From assembly GCA_913064945.1 (NCBI GenBank), contig CAJYAN010000009.1:62001-126000 (forward strand): DNA of 64,000 nucleotides. Direction: 5' to 3'. This stretch comes from an uncultured Gammaproteobacteria bacterium (GTDB lineage Bacteria > Pseudomonadota > Gammaproteobacteria > UBA6429 > Thiohalophilaceae). Under the pieces are notes generated by a model. That model had not been told where the DNA came from, ran no database searches, and saw only the letters and a program-made list of their open reading frames with translations. Positions 37,616 through 46,472 of the stretch are shown piece after piece; the stretch's first letter is position 1, and each line of letters begins with the position of its first letter. Position numbers and translations under genes: made by a program.

Positions 37616-38356
37616 TCAGTTATTGCGGGTTAGAGTCAGCCGATAGCTGAAGGGCATAATTTTAGACTCAGGCATTATGATATTGAGAAGCCAGCCTACA
37701 GTATTAATTACAGGTATCATTAACAGTATAAATGGTGAAACTACCATTATAAATCTTTTTTGCGTAATAGCATCGAGCACCGACTTGGCAAGAGCAATTG
37801 AAAAAAGCGCAGCCACAGTTTCAAAAGATGAGGTGGACTCAACAATATCAATGATTTCAAGATTCAGTTGCTTCACTTGGATTCGCAACCCATGGATGCT
37901 CCAACGTTGATAATCATGCGGTTCATCATGAAGCGGATATACAAATGGTACATGTATGAGCAGTTTGCCACCTTTCTTCAAGACTCTTGACGCCTCTGCG
38001 AAAGCACGTTCAGGACGCTGAAGATGTTCAAGCACGTCAAGTAGCGCAACTGTATCAGTGCTTTCAGAGGAGATTGGTAGCGCTTCTGCATCTGCATAAA
38101 TATCAACCATACCTGAATATCCCAAGTCAATCGTCTCAGGGTAATCAATCCCAACATATTCAATATTTTCTGTCAGTTTTTCTCGTAATTTTCCATTGCC
38201 ACAACCAATATCCAGAAGCAAACCAAAAGCATGTTGATTCACCCATGCGATTGTTCTTGAACGTTGGCGCAATACTAACCATTGAGGATGCATAGGTGTA
38301 TTTTCTAGGGGGGCCAACCAACGCCGTATTTTTATTGAAGCAGTAGTCGATTTCAT
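37616..38356 (-). CDS. SAM-dependent methyltransferase (class I)
   Basis: A 246-residue protein with SAM motif I LLDIGCGNGKLREKL, acidic motif II YVGIDYPETIDLG, ALLDVLEHLQRPERAFAEASRVLKKGGKLLIHVPF and a hydrophobic C-terminal third with one or two membrane-associated segments (FIMVVSPFILLMIPVINTVGWLL). This Ubie/methyltransf_11 layout is common in O-antigen clusters. Target is unknown. It is 168 bp from the flippase start and 20 bp after the next methyltransferase gene. Confidence 0.78.
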   Translation of the reverse strand: MKSTTASIKIRRWLAPLENTPMHPQWLVLRQRSRTIAWVNQHAFGLLLDIGCGNGKLREKLTENIEYVGIDYPETIDLGYSGMVDIYADAEALPISSESTDTVALLDVLEHLQRPERAFAEASRVLKKGGKLLIHVPFVYPLHDEPHDYQRWSIHGLRIQVKQLNLEIIDIVESTSSFETVAALFSIALAKSVLDAITQKRFIMVVSPFILLMIPVINTVGWLLNIIMPESKIMPFSYRLTLTRNN

Positions 38357-38376
38357 GTTAATTATAATTAATCTAA

Positions 38377-39201
38377 TTATGCTATCTTATTAAATACAAA
38401 TTCATTACATCCAAGCGATTGTCGTGTGACAAGTTTTGTCATAACAAAGCCTCTCTCTGTATAAAAATCAAAAACTACTTCTGGTTTTGCCGTTTCATAA
38501 GGATATCCTCCTAACCAATCTATCCAGTCATGGTATAAGGACATACCTCGACTCTGTCGATATTCGGTATACCTACGAAGTGGATTTTTTTTACGGAGCA
38601 CATCACCTAAAAGTCCCATCACTGAAAAAAATGGAAAAAAAATCAATATTACAAATAATCGACTAATACGACCAGAGCAATAAATCTGTTTCACTTTCAA
38701 CCATATTTTCGAAATAAAATCCTGATCATTATATAGAGCGATAAAGAGCCATCCATTTGGACACGCTAATGGAGATATGTTCTCCATAGCCTGCCACATG
38801 TTGCCGGTGTGGTGTAGCACGCCCCATGAGTAAACAATATCAAATCGTCCAAGTCGACTGAGGTATGCAGTATCCAGAACTGAACCTTTTTCTATTTTCC
38901 ATGATGATTCGTCCCGACAATAGCGTCGTCTCATTTCAGTCGTAGTTGCTACAGACTCCGAATCATAATCAAATGAATAAACCTTTGCCCCAAGCCGCCA
39001 GGCTGCAAGTGAAAATAACCCACTACCACTCCCCACATCCAAAAAAGTCAACCCATCAAGGCGCTCTTTACCTAACATCTTTTGTAATGAAGTCACTGCT
39101 TCTTGTATGCGGTCTTCATCTACCACATCTAGAAAACGAGACCAGTTTTCACCAAATGCAAAGCGTTTGCTATGCTTAATTTCTGTTGAGAAATCTGCCA
39201 T
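38377..39201 (-). CDS. SAM-dependent methyltransferase (class I)
   Basis: A 274-residue protein. SAM motif I is TFLDVGSGSGLFSLAAWRLG, followed by VYSFDYDSESV and IVYSWGVLHHTGNMWQAMENI. A hydrophobic stretch at about 180-200 (LFVILIFFPFFSVMGLLGDVL) is unusual for a soluble methyltransferase and suggests membrane attachment. It is the second of two adjacent methyltransferases and starts 9 bp after the GT2 stop, in one transcription unit. Substrate unknown. Confidence 0.78.
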   Translation of the reverse strand: MADFSTEIKHSKRFAFGENWSRFLDVVDEDRIQEAVTSLQKMLGKERLDGLTFLDVGSGSGLFSLAAWRLGAKVYSFDYDSESVATTTEMRRRYCRDESSWKIEKGSVLDTAYLSRLGRFDIVYSWGVLHHTGNMWQAMENISPLACPNGWLFIALYNDQDFISKIWLKVKQIYCSGRISRLFVILIFFPFFSVMGLLGDVLRKKNPLRRYTEYRQSRGMSLYHDWIDWLGGYPYETAKPEVVFDFYTERGFVMTKLVTRQSLGCNEFVFNKIA

Positions 39202-39210
39202 AGTGTACCG

Positions 39211-40077
39211 TCACTTATCCTGTGAAGAATGTTTGTACATTAATTGTGTAATTTGTTCTGATACAAGTCCGATAAGAAAAATAGTAACAGATGCCGTCAG
39301 TAAAAATACCGTTGCCAGCGAGAGGCGGCTTTCTGTTAGGTAGGTAAGCACGTAATATCCAACACCAATCATGCCGTGTAATAAGGCAATAGGCAGAAAC
39401 AGTTTCAACGGTGAGTATAGTGTCCCAATCTTGAATATAATTAACAAGAATCGCACGCCGTCTTTGAAAATGCTGATATGACTCTTACCTAACCGCTTTC
39501 CCACATTAATTGGTAAATAACCGACAAGATAACCGGCACGAAAAAAAGCCATGGTACTGGTGGTTGGGTAGGAAAAACCATTTGGCAGGAGATACAGGAA
39601 CTCTCGAAATCGCGCGCGTCGTACGACACGAAATCCCGAGGTGAGATCTTTTATCTCATGCCCGGTCATGTAACTGGCCAGCCGATTATAAAATCGGTTG
39701 GCCAGACTGCGTCCGATGCTGGCCTGCGAGCGACTGTCCCTCGCTCCGACCACCATATCAAAGCCCTTGTCCAGGTGATCAAGGAGCCTCTGAATGTCGG
39801 CAGGGTTATGCTGGCCGTCAGCGTCCAGAAATGCCAGTATTTCTCCCTGCGCAAAACGGGCACCATGCTTGATGGCCGCTCCGTTACCCAGGCTATAGGC
39901 ATGCGTCACGCACTTTACCTGATGCCTTTCGCAAACGGCTACCGTGTCATCACTTGAGCCATCATTGACGACAATAATTTCGGCATCGTCATAACGACGT
40001 CGCAGCCCCGGCAGGAGGCGTTCTAATGACCTGGCTTCATTTTTGGCGGGTAAAATAATGCTGAGTGACCTTGGCAT
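39211..40077 (-). CDS. GT2 glycosyltransferase, polyprenyl-phosphate sugar synthase-like
   Basis: A 288-residue GT-A enzyme of the dolichol-phosphate-mannose synthase type: SIILPAKNEARSLERLLPGL at the N terminus, EIIVVNDGSSDDT, the DXD-like FLDADGQHNP, then two C-terminal membrane helices (FLPIALLHGMIGVGYYVL; LATVFLLTASVTIFLIGLVSE). Such enzymes make polyprenyl-phosphate sugars that GT-C enzymes use outside the membrane, which would connect it with the GT-C protein at 28-30 kb. First gene of the minus-strand run; its base composition is nearer that of the core genes. Confidence 0.83.
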   Translation of the reverse strand: MPRSLSIILPAKNEARSLERLLPGLRRRYDDAEIIVVNDGSSDDTVAVCERHQVKCVTHAYSLGNGAAIKHGARFAQGEILAFLDADGQHNPADIQRLLDHLDKGFDMVVGARDSRSQASIGRSLANRFYNRLASYMTGHEIKDLTSGFRVVRRARFREFLYLLPNGFSYPTTSTMAFFRAGYLVGYLPINVGKRLGKSHISIFKDGVRFLLIIFKIGTLYSPLKLFLPIALLHGMIGVGYYVLTYLTESRLSLATVFLLTASVTIFLIGLVSEQITQLMYKHSSQDK

Positions 40078-40473
40078 AACTAAACATTCTTTAATTATCA
40101 GTGTTTACTTAGTACTCTGGACTATAGCAAACTTCTTCTCCATAACCGACTTCAATTAACCTCTGGTTTTTAGTCCACTTTAACCTGTAACAACCTCGCC
40201 CGGACCAGATTACCTTCACCTGCTGACAACCCTGCGCGCCAAGGTGTCGTTGCGACAGTCAAACCTCAGTTCGTATATTAGATTTTTCTTAAGTAGAAAC
40301 AGGTCACATATTTACGTAATATTTTGCTAAGTATTTGTCGATTTTTTCCGATACAAAGGGGTAGCAGCGGCGTTAGACTTGCTCTTAAGAATAATCTTCT
40401 ATATCTTTGAATTTAAAGAATTTTGATTTGGTTCACAGAGATAGATACAGCAACGGTTGATGATTAAGGTTCT
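40078..40473. other. Intergenic region between the glycan island and pilB
   Basis: 396 bp without a supported gene. It separates the divergent GT2 and pilB genes. The middle (about 40275-40350) is AT-rich. A possible sigma-54 motif near 40367 is listed separately. No terminator or repeat is clear. Confidence 0.6.
40367..40384 (+). promoter_or_regulatory. Weak sigma-54 promoter candidate before pilB
   Basis: The segment GCGGCGTTAGACTTGCTC has GG and GC doublets ten bases apart and a TTGCT -12 element, but the -24 half reads GCGGCGT instead of TTGGCAC. It lies about 90 bp before the pilB ATG. If real, pilB would share RpoN control with pilA; chance occurrence is just as likely. Confidence 0.22.
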
Positions 40474-42195
40474 ATGGCGACTCCCAATACACAAATCCCA
40501 TTAAGTGGCCTGGCACGTAAGTTGGTTCAGGACGGTCTCCTGAGCGATGCCCAGGCCCAGCAGGCCAACAATGAAGCCTTAAAGGCCAAGGTCCCCTTCG
40601 TCTCTTACGTGGTCGAAAAAAAGCTCCTGCCGGCCATTGAGCTTGCCCAGGCGGCCTCCACGGAGTTTGGTGTGCCCCTGCTGGATATCATGACCGTGGA
40701 TATCGACCCGGATGTCGCCAAGCTGGTGGCAGAAAAACTCATCCGCAAACACCATACCCTGCCCATTTTCAAACGCGGTAGCCGCCTGTTCGTGGCTGTC
40801 TCTGACCCGACCAATCTCCAGGCCCTGGATGAGATCAAGTTTCATGTCGGTATGACCACCGAGCCGATCCTGGTGGAAGAGGACAAACTGGGAAAGGCCA
40901 TCGACAAGGCCATTGAGGCCAATGACACCTCATTATCGGAACTCGCCGGTGGTGATACCGACCTGGACGATGTCGAGTTTGTCGATGAAGAGGCCGCGAA
41001 TGGCCCCGCACCAACCGAGTCAGACGCCGACGATACGCCCGTAGTGCGCTTCGTCAACAAGGTGTTACTGGATGCCATCAATAAAGGCGCGTCCGATATA
41101 CACTTCGAACCCTACGAGAAAAACTACCGTGTACGCTTCCGGGTCGACGGGATTTTAAAAGAAGTGGCCGCCCCCCCCATTGGCATGGGCCCACGCCTGT
41201 CAGCCCGCCTGAAGGTCATGTCCCGCCTGGACATCTCCGAGCGACGCGTACCACAGGATGGCCGAATCAAGCTCAACCTCTCCAAGAACCGTTCTATCGA
41301 CTTTCGTGTCAATACCTGTCCGACACTGTTTGGCGAAAAAATCGTCCTGCGTATTCTGGACCCTAATAGCGCCAAGCTGGGGATCGACGCCCTGGGCTTT
41401 GAGCCTGAACAAAAAGAAGTCTTCATGACCAACCTGAACAAGCCCTATGGCATGTTCCTGGTGACGGGTCCAACGGGTAGCGGTAAGACCGTCACGCTTT
41501 ATACCGGCGTTAATATCCTCAACGAGCCTAATATTAATATTTCAACAGCCGAGGACCCGGTGGAAATCAATATGCCGGGCATCAACCAGGTCAACGTCAA
41601 CCCCAAGGTCGGGCTGAACTTCGCCGATGCCTTGCGTGCCTTCCTGCGTCAGGACCCCGACGTGATTCTGGTAGGGGAAATTCGTGACCTGGAGACTGCC
41701 GAAATCGGTATAAAGGCGGCCCAAACTGGCCATATGGTGCTTTCGACTTTACACACCAATGATGCCCCACAGACCCTCACGCGCCTGGTTAATATGGGCG
41801 TGCCCCCCTTCAATATTGCCTCAGCGGTTAACGTCATCATTGCGCAGCGTCTCGCAAGGCGTCTCTGTACCCATTGCAAACAACCGGTTGATATCCCTAA
41901 GGGTGCCCTGCTTGAAGAGGGCTTCACTCAGGAAGATGTCGAGAAGGGCATCAAGGTCTATGGCCCCGTCGGCTGTGACCAGTGCAGTGATGGCTACAAA
42001 GGACGTGTTGGTATTTATCAGGTCATGCCGGTCTCTGAACAAATGGGCAAAATTATCATGGAAGGCGGAAATTCCATGCAGTTGGCCGAGCAGGCCAAAA
42101 AAGAAGGTGTTAAGGACTTACGCGAATCCGGGCTCAAAAAGGTCAGGGATGGCATGACCAGCCTGGAAGAAGTGAATCGCGTTACCAAAGAATAA
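40474..42195 (+). CDS. pilB: Type IV pilus extension ATPase PilB
   Basis: Hexameric motor for pilus extension, 573 residues. It has an N-terminal MshEN/T2SSE_N domain (residues 1-150), the ASDIHFEP box, Walker [11 protein letters not shown], Walker B LRAFLRQDPDVILVGEIRD, the His box TGHMVLSTLHTND, and a four-Cys zinc site (CTHC...CDQC). AAGG precedes the ATG. It shares its architecture with GspE in the same window but is plainly the PilB orthologue through its partners pilC and pilD. No pilT is in the window. Confidence 0.95.
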   Translation: MATPNTQIPLSGLARKLVQDGLLSDAQAQQANNEALKAKVPFVSYVVEKKLLPAIELAQAASTEFGVPLLDIMTVDIDPDVAKLVAEKLIRKHHTLPIFKRGSRLFVAVSDPTNLQALDEIKFHVGMTTEPILVEEDKLGKAIDKAIEANDTSLSELAGGDTDLDDVEFVDEEAANGPAPTESDADDTPVVRFVNKVLLDAINKGASDIHFEPYEKNYRVRFRVDGILKEVAAPPIGMGPRLSARLKVMSRLDISERRVPQDGRIKLNLSKNRSIDFRVNTCPTLFGEKIVLRILDPNSAKLGIDALGFEPEQKEVFMTNLNKPYGMFLVTGPTGSGKTVTLYTGVNILNEPNINISTAEDPVEINMPGINQVNVNPKVGLNFADALRAFLRQDPDVILVGEIRDLETAEIGIKAAQTGHMVLSTLHTNDAPQTLTRLVNMGVPPFNIASAVNVIIAQRLARRLCTHCKQPVDIPKGALLEEGFTQEDVEKGIKVYGPVGCDQCSDGYKGRVGIYQVMPVSEQMGKIIMEGGNSMQLAEQAKKEGVKDLRESGLKKVRDGMTSLEEVNRVTKE

Positions 42196-42227
42196 TCATC
42201 AACAGGATGTATTAAAGGGACAACGGT

Positions 42228-43457
42228 ATGGCCGAAAAAGCGTTAAAACAGCAGACCTTCACTTACGAGGGTAAAGACCGGCAGGGCAAAAAAGTCACGG
42301 GGGAGACGGCCGGTACCAGCCTCGCCCTGGCCAAGGCCAGCCTCCGTCGCCAGGGGATAAACCCGACCAAGGTACGGAAAAAATCGGTCTCGATGTTTGC
42401 CGGCCTAAAGGGTGGCAAAATCACGGCCAAGGAAATTGCGATTTTTGCCCGCCAAATGGCCACCATGATGGACTCCGGTGTGCCCCTGGTACAGTCGTTT
42501 GAAATTATCGGCCGCGGCCACGAGAATCCAAAAATGCAACAATTGCTGTTAAGCATCAAGGCGGATATCGAAAGTGGTAGCAATCTCTCCGATGCCCTGG
42601 CAAAACATCCATACCAGTTTGATGACCTGTTCTGTAATCTGGTCAGTGCCGGTGAACATGCCGGTATCCTCGATAGCATCCTCGACAAAATTGCGACCTA
42701 TAAGGAAAAAACCGAGGCTATCAAGGCCAAGGTCAAGAAGGCCTTAATGTATCCGGCCGCGGTAATGGTCGTGGCCTTTATTATTACCATTGCCCTGCTG
42801 GTGTTTGTCATCCCACAGTTCGAGTCGCTCTTTGCCGGTTTTGGTGCCGACCTGCCTGCTATAACCCGTTTTGTCATCGACCTGTCGGCCTTCGTCCAGT
42901 CCTGGTGGTTTCTGATCTTTGGTGGTATCGCCGGTATTTATATCGCGTTTAAACAGACCCACAAACGATCACGCAAGTTTCGTCAGAATATCGACCGCCT
43001 AATGCTAAAACTGCCCATTATAGGTGGTATTTTAAACAAGGCCTCCATCGCCCGTTTCGCCCGCACACTCTCGACCATGTTTGCCGCGGGTGTACCGCTG
43101 GTCGAGGCCATGGACTCGGTTGCCGGGGCCGTCGGTAATATTGTCTACAGCGACGCCGTGATTAAAATGCGCGATGAGGTCGCCTCCGGGACCCAGCTGA
43201 ACATTGCCATGAACAAGGCCAACCTCTTCCCGAATATGGTCGTTCAGATGACCGCCATCGGTGAAGAGGCCGGTGCCATCGATAATATGCTAAGCAAGGT
43301 CGCTGACTTTTATGAAGAGGAAGTCGACAATGACGTTGATGGCCTGAGCAGCCTGCTGGAACCGATGATTATGGCGGTGTTGGGGGTCCTGGTCGGGGGG
43401 CTGGTTATTGCCATGTACATGCCGATCTTCCAGATGGGTAAGGCGGTCGGCGGCTAA
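42228..43457 (+). CDS. pilC: Type IV pilus platform protein PilC
   Basis: Inner-membrane platform on which PilB turns, 409 residues, GspF family. Two T2SSF domains are visible (IFARQMATMMDSGVPLVQSFEII and RFARTLSTMFAAGVPLVEAMDSV) with three membrane helices. AAAGGGA before the ATG is a good ribosome-binding site. It is 32 bp after pilB and 5 bp before pilD. Confidence 0.95.
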   Translation: MAEKALKQQTFTYEGKDRQGKKVTGETAGTSLALAKASLRRQGINPTKVRKKSVSMFAGLKGGKITAKEIAIFARQMATMMDSGVPLVQSFEIIGRGHENPKMQQLLLSIKADIESGSNLSDALAKHPYQFDDLFCNLVSAGEHAGILDSILDKIATYKEKTEAIKAKVKKALMYPAAVMVVAFIITIALLVFVIPQFESLFAGFGADLPAITRFVIDLSAFVQSWWFLIFGGIAGIYIAFKQTHKRSRKFRQNIDRLMLKLPIIGGILNKASIARFARTLSTMFAAGVPLVEAMDSVAGAVGNIVYSDAVIKMRDEVASGTQLNIAMNKANLFPNMVVQMTAIGEEAGAIDNMLSKVADFYEEEVDNDVDGLSSLLEPMIMAVLGVLVGGLVIAMYMPIFQMGKAVGG

Positions 43458-43462
43458 ACTCA

Positions 43463-44365
43463 ATGGATTATATGGAACTGCTACAGCTAACCCCCTGGCT
43501 GTACTATAGCGTTATTTTTGTGGTTGGCCTGCTGGTCGGTAGTTTTCTCAATGTCGTCATTTACCGCCTGCCGATCATGCTAAAGCGCCAGTGGCGGCGT
43601 GACTGCATCCAGTATTTGGAGGAGAGCCGTGACCCGGCGCTGGCCACGGGTGCGAGGGAAGACCATCAGGCCACTTTTACGCTATCGACACCCCGCTCCC
43701 GCTGTCCACACTGCCATCACCTGATCCGCGCCTGGGAAAATATTCCACTTCTGAGTTATAGTATTCTGCGCGGCAAGTGTCACGCCTGTGGTCAGCCTAT
43801 CTCCCTGCGTTATCCCTTTATTGAATTGCTCAGCGCTGTACTGGTGACCCTCGTCGCCTGGAAACTGGGGCTGACCCCCCAGGCAGGACTGGCCATAATA
43901 CTGACCTGGGCACTCCTGGCGCTCACCTTTATCGACCTGGACCACCAGTACCTGCCGGATAATATCACCCTGCCATTTTTATGGCTGGGTCTGCTGGCCG
44001 GGCTTTATGGTGTTTTTGCTGATATCACTTCGACGGTCTGGGGTGCCGCACTGGGATATCTCGTCCTGTGGACCATCTACATCGTATTTAAAAAATTGAC
44101 CGGTAAAGAAGGCATGGGTTTTGGTGATTTCAAACTTCTGGCCATGCTCGGCGCATGGCTGGGCTGGCAAAAGCTCCCGGCGATTATTTTTATGTCTTCA
44201 CTGGTGGGGGCGATCGTTGGGATCAGCCTGATTTTGCTCCGACGTCACCAGCGCGGCGTTCCCATCCCCTTTGGACCCTACCTGGCGGCGGCTGGCTGGA
44301 TCGTCTTGCTCTGGGGTGATGATATTAATCGTGCCTACCTGCACTGGGTTGGTCTGAGTTTGTAG
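43463..44365 (+). CDS. pilD: Prepilin peptidase/N-methyltransferase PilD
   Basis: Inner-membrane aspartyl peptidase that removes the leader after Gly-1 and N-methylates the new Phe1. The 300 residues show eight membrane helices, the cytoplasmic methylase loop with two cysteine pairs (CPHC and CHAC), and the catalytic aspartates in FIDLDHQYLPD and GFGDFKLLAMLG. As the only prepilin peptidase here it should serve PilA, the second pilin and all five Gsp pseudopilins. Confidence 0.95.
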   Translation: MDYMELLQLTPWLYYSVIFVVGLLVGSFLNVVIYRLPIMLKRQWRRDCIQYLEESRDPALATGAREDHQATFTLSTPRSRCPHCHHLIRAWENIPLLSYSILRGKCHACGQPISLRYPFIELLSAVLVTLVAWKLGLTPQAGLAIILTWALLALTFIDLDHQYLPDNITLPFLWLGLLAGLYGVFADITSTVWGAALGYLVLWTIYIVFKKLTGKEGMGFGDFKLLAMLGAWLGWQKLPAIIFMSSLVGAIVGISLILLRRHQRGVPIPFGPYLAAAGWIVLLWGDDINRAYLHWVGLSL

Positions 44366-44392
44366 ACAACTCAGCACTAACCATCAACTCGC

Positions 44393-44992
44393 ATGCTTAT
44401 CATAGGACTCACCGGTGGCATTGGCAGTGGCAAGTCAACTGTCGCACGGCTATTCGCGGCACATGACGTCCCGGTCATCGATAGTGATGTGATCGCCCAT
44501 CAACTCACCCAGCCTGGGCAATCGATACTCACCGACATCCAGCAATACTTTGGCGATGACATCGTTCTTCCGGACGGGCAACTCAACCGCACCGCACTGG
44601 CCAGGCGTGTTTTCAATGACCGGTTGGCGCGCCAGCGACTGGAAGACATGCTCCACCCCGCCATCTGGCAGGAGGTCACTCGACAGATACAGGTCTTAAG
44701 CACAGATTATTGTCTGCTCGTCGTACCACTTTTACTCGAAACCGGACAAACGACGCGGGTCGATCGTATTCTGGTTGTTGATACGACGGAGGCACTGCAG
44801 CTGAGTAGAACGCTGCATCGAGACTCGCGCAGTGAGAATGAGGTTAAAGCCATCATGCATGCACAAGTTAGTCGCCACGCCCGTTTACAGGCGGCAGATG
44901 ATATTGTTGATAACACTGACAAGGCCGAATTACCTCTGGAAACACAGGTCGCGACCTTGCATCAAAAATACCGGACCCTCGCCCACCGATAG
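44393..44992 (+). CDS. coaE: Dephospho-CoA kinase
   Basis: Last step of CoA synthesis: phosphorylates the 3' hydroxyl of dephospho-CoA. The 199 residues have a P-loop GLTGGIGSGKSTVA (5-18), DSDVIAHQLTQPGQ, and LLLETGQTTRVDRILVVD. Normal length. It follows pilD by 27 bp in the conserved gammaproteobacterial order pilD-coaE-zapD-yacG. Confidence 0.95.
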   Translation: MLIIGLTGGIGSGKSTVARLFAAHDVPVIDSDVIAHQLTQPGQSILTDIQQYFGDDIVLPDGQLNRTALARRVFNDRLARQRLEDMLHPAIWQEVTRQIQVLSTDYCLLVVPLLLETGQTTRVDRILVVDTTEALQLSRTLHRDSRSENEVKAIMHAQVSRHARLQAADDIVDNTDKAELPLETQVATLHQKYRTLAHR

Positions 44993-45051
44993 CAGCCTTA
45001 TGCTGTAATTTTTCCTGTTCACATTAGCCTGCATGTCGGTACAATTGCACG

Positions 45052-45819
45052 GTGGACAACCTCATTACTTATGAACAACCTTTAAATGAACGCATCCGTA
45101 CACTGATGCGCCTTGAACACCTGTTTCAGCAGGCGGCTTACACTTTGCGCGGCTATTCCGTCTGGGACAGTCGTGCCACACTGGTCAGCCTGATTGACAT
45201 CCTGGATATTCTGGGGCGTGTTGACCTGAAGACGGAGCTATTTAAAGAACTGGAACGCCTGCAGGCCGCCCTGATCAAAGTCAGCGGCAAGGCCGGCGTT
45301 GACGAAGAACAGTTGCAGTCCATTATGAATCAGCTGGAAAAGGCACAGACGGGGTTACAGCAAATCAGTGGTCAACCAGGGCAGATGCTCAAAGATGAGG
45401 AGCTGATCAGCAATCTGCGTCAACGCAGCAGTCTGGCTGGTGGCAACTGCCACTTTGATCTACCCAACTACCATTTCTGGCTACAACAGTCCCCGGAGGA
45501 TCGCATTGATACCCTGGAGGCCTGGTTTGAACAACTGGCCGTGGTTCAGCAGGCGGTCGTCCTGGTACTGGGTATTATCCGTGAGAGCAACGTTCCCCGC
45601 ATGGCCGCTGCCGAACAGGGCTTTTATCAACAGAATCTTGATACACAGTTTCCCCATCAGCTAATTCGGGTCAGTATTGAAAATGATTTACCGTATTTTG
45701 CCGAGATTAGTGCTGGTAAACATCGCCTGACAATCCGTTTCCTTGAACCACGTACCTCGGCGCGGCCGTTACAGGCAGAAAAAGATATACAGTTTCAACT
45801 TACCTGTTGTGCCATCTAG
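45052..45819 (+). CDS. zapD: Cell division protein ZapD
   Basis: Cross-links FtsZ protofilaments and stabilises the Z ring. The 255-residue sequence begins ITYEQPLNERIRTLMRLEHLF and contains GNCHFDLPNYHFWLQQ, both hallmarks of ZapD (YacF/DUF1342). It starts at a GTG with no clear ribosome-binding site; no alternative ATG in frame is nearby. yacG begins at the base right after the stop codon. ZapD is limited to gamma- and betaproteobacteria. Confidence 0.93.
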   Translation: MDNLITYEQPLNERIRTLMRLEHLFQQAAYTLRGYSVWDSRATLVSLIDILDILGRVDLKTELFKELERLQAALIKVSGKAGVDEEQLQSIMNQLEKAQTGLQQISGQPGQMLKDEELISNLRQRSSLAGGNCHFDLPNYHFWLQQSPEDRIDTLEAWFEQLAVVQQAVVLVLGIIRESNVPRMAAAEQGFYQQNLDTQFPHQLIRVSIENDLPYFAEISAGKHRLTIRFLEPRTSARPLQAEKDIQFQLTCCAI

Positions 45820-46005
45820 ATGCTGCAGGTCAAGTGTCCTCAATGCGGCAAGACCGTTGTCTGGGAGAAGACAGCCTTGTACAAGCCCTTCTGTTCAGCG
45901 CGCTGCCGCCTGATCGACCTGGGTGAATGGGCCAGTGAAAGACACGCCATTCCAGGTGAGCCGCACCACCTGCCTGAAGATAATGAATCCGCTTCTGATA
46001 CCTAG
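45820..46005 (+). CDS. yacG: DNA gyrase inhibitor YacG
   Basis: A 61-residue zinc protein with four cysteines in the pattern CPQCGK...[15 protein letters not shown], the YacG signature. YacG binds GyrB and blocks DNA binding by gyrase. Its ATG follows the zapD TAG directly. It is convergent, at two bases, with the next gene. Confidence 0.93.
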   Translation: MLQVKCPQCGKTVVWEKTALYKPFCSARCRLIDLGEWASERHAIPGEPHHLPEDNESASDT

Positions 46006-46007
46006 GC

Positions 46008-46472
46008 TCATTTTTTACTGAGCGTAAACGCAAAGCCCACCTGCCAGACACCTTTGCGCGTCTCAAGACGTACAATCGCCAGCCAGTCTTTTCGACCGCT
46101 GGCACAGATAGGTAACACTGATTCCGCCTGCCAGACACCCGCCGACTGTCTTTTGAATTCACTGCGATTAACGGCCATTTCCATGCCACGCATGATGAAT
46201 TTCATGGATACGTGACGGACATCTTTGTCAGCAATATTCTCTAAGCGAATGTGACTTGAAAATGCCTGCAGATATTGCAAAGGACTGTCTACTCGCCATT
46301 GCAGCTGACCGCCATCGATCGTGACATGACAGTCCCCGTTTGCAGGCTGGCAGCTGACGCTCTCCAACGTGACCGGTATCTGTGGTCGTTGATGTTGCTG
46401 CCACCATAGACTGACGAACGCCACCAGAACAAGTAACACAATTACGCCTTTGCTGATCGGCGTGCGACTCAC
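46008..46472 (-). CDS. Hypothetical membrane-anchored protein, FixH-like layout
   Basis: A 154-residue protein with an N-terminal membrane helix (GVIVLLVLVAFVSLWW) and an exported beta-rich domain with two to three cysteines (SCQPANGDC, ICASG). The stretch MKFIMRGMEMAVNRSEF...GVWQAESVLPICASGRKDW has the pattern of FixH/CcoH-type proteins (G-M-x-M, then G-x-W/Y-x-A and LPxC), but no cytochrome oxidase genes are near and the match may be only structural. The ATG overlaps the mutT-thiE stop, so it is co-transcribed. Confidence 0.65.
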   Translation of the reverse strand: MSRTPISKGVIVLLVLVAFVSLWWQQHQRPQIPVTLESVSCQPANGDCHVTIDGGQLQWRVDSPLQYLQAFSSHIRLENIADKDVRHVSMKFIMRGMEMAVNRSEFKRQSAGVWQAESVLPICASGRKDWLAIVRLETRKGVWQVGFAFTLSKK

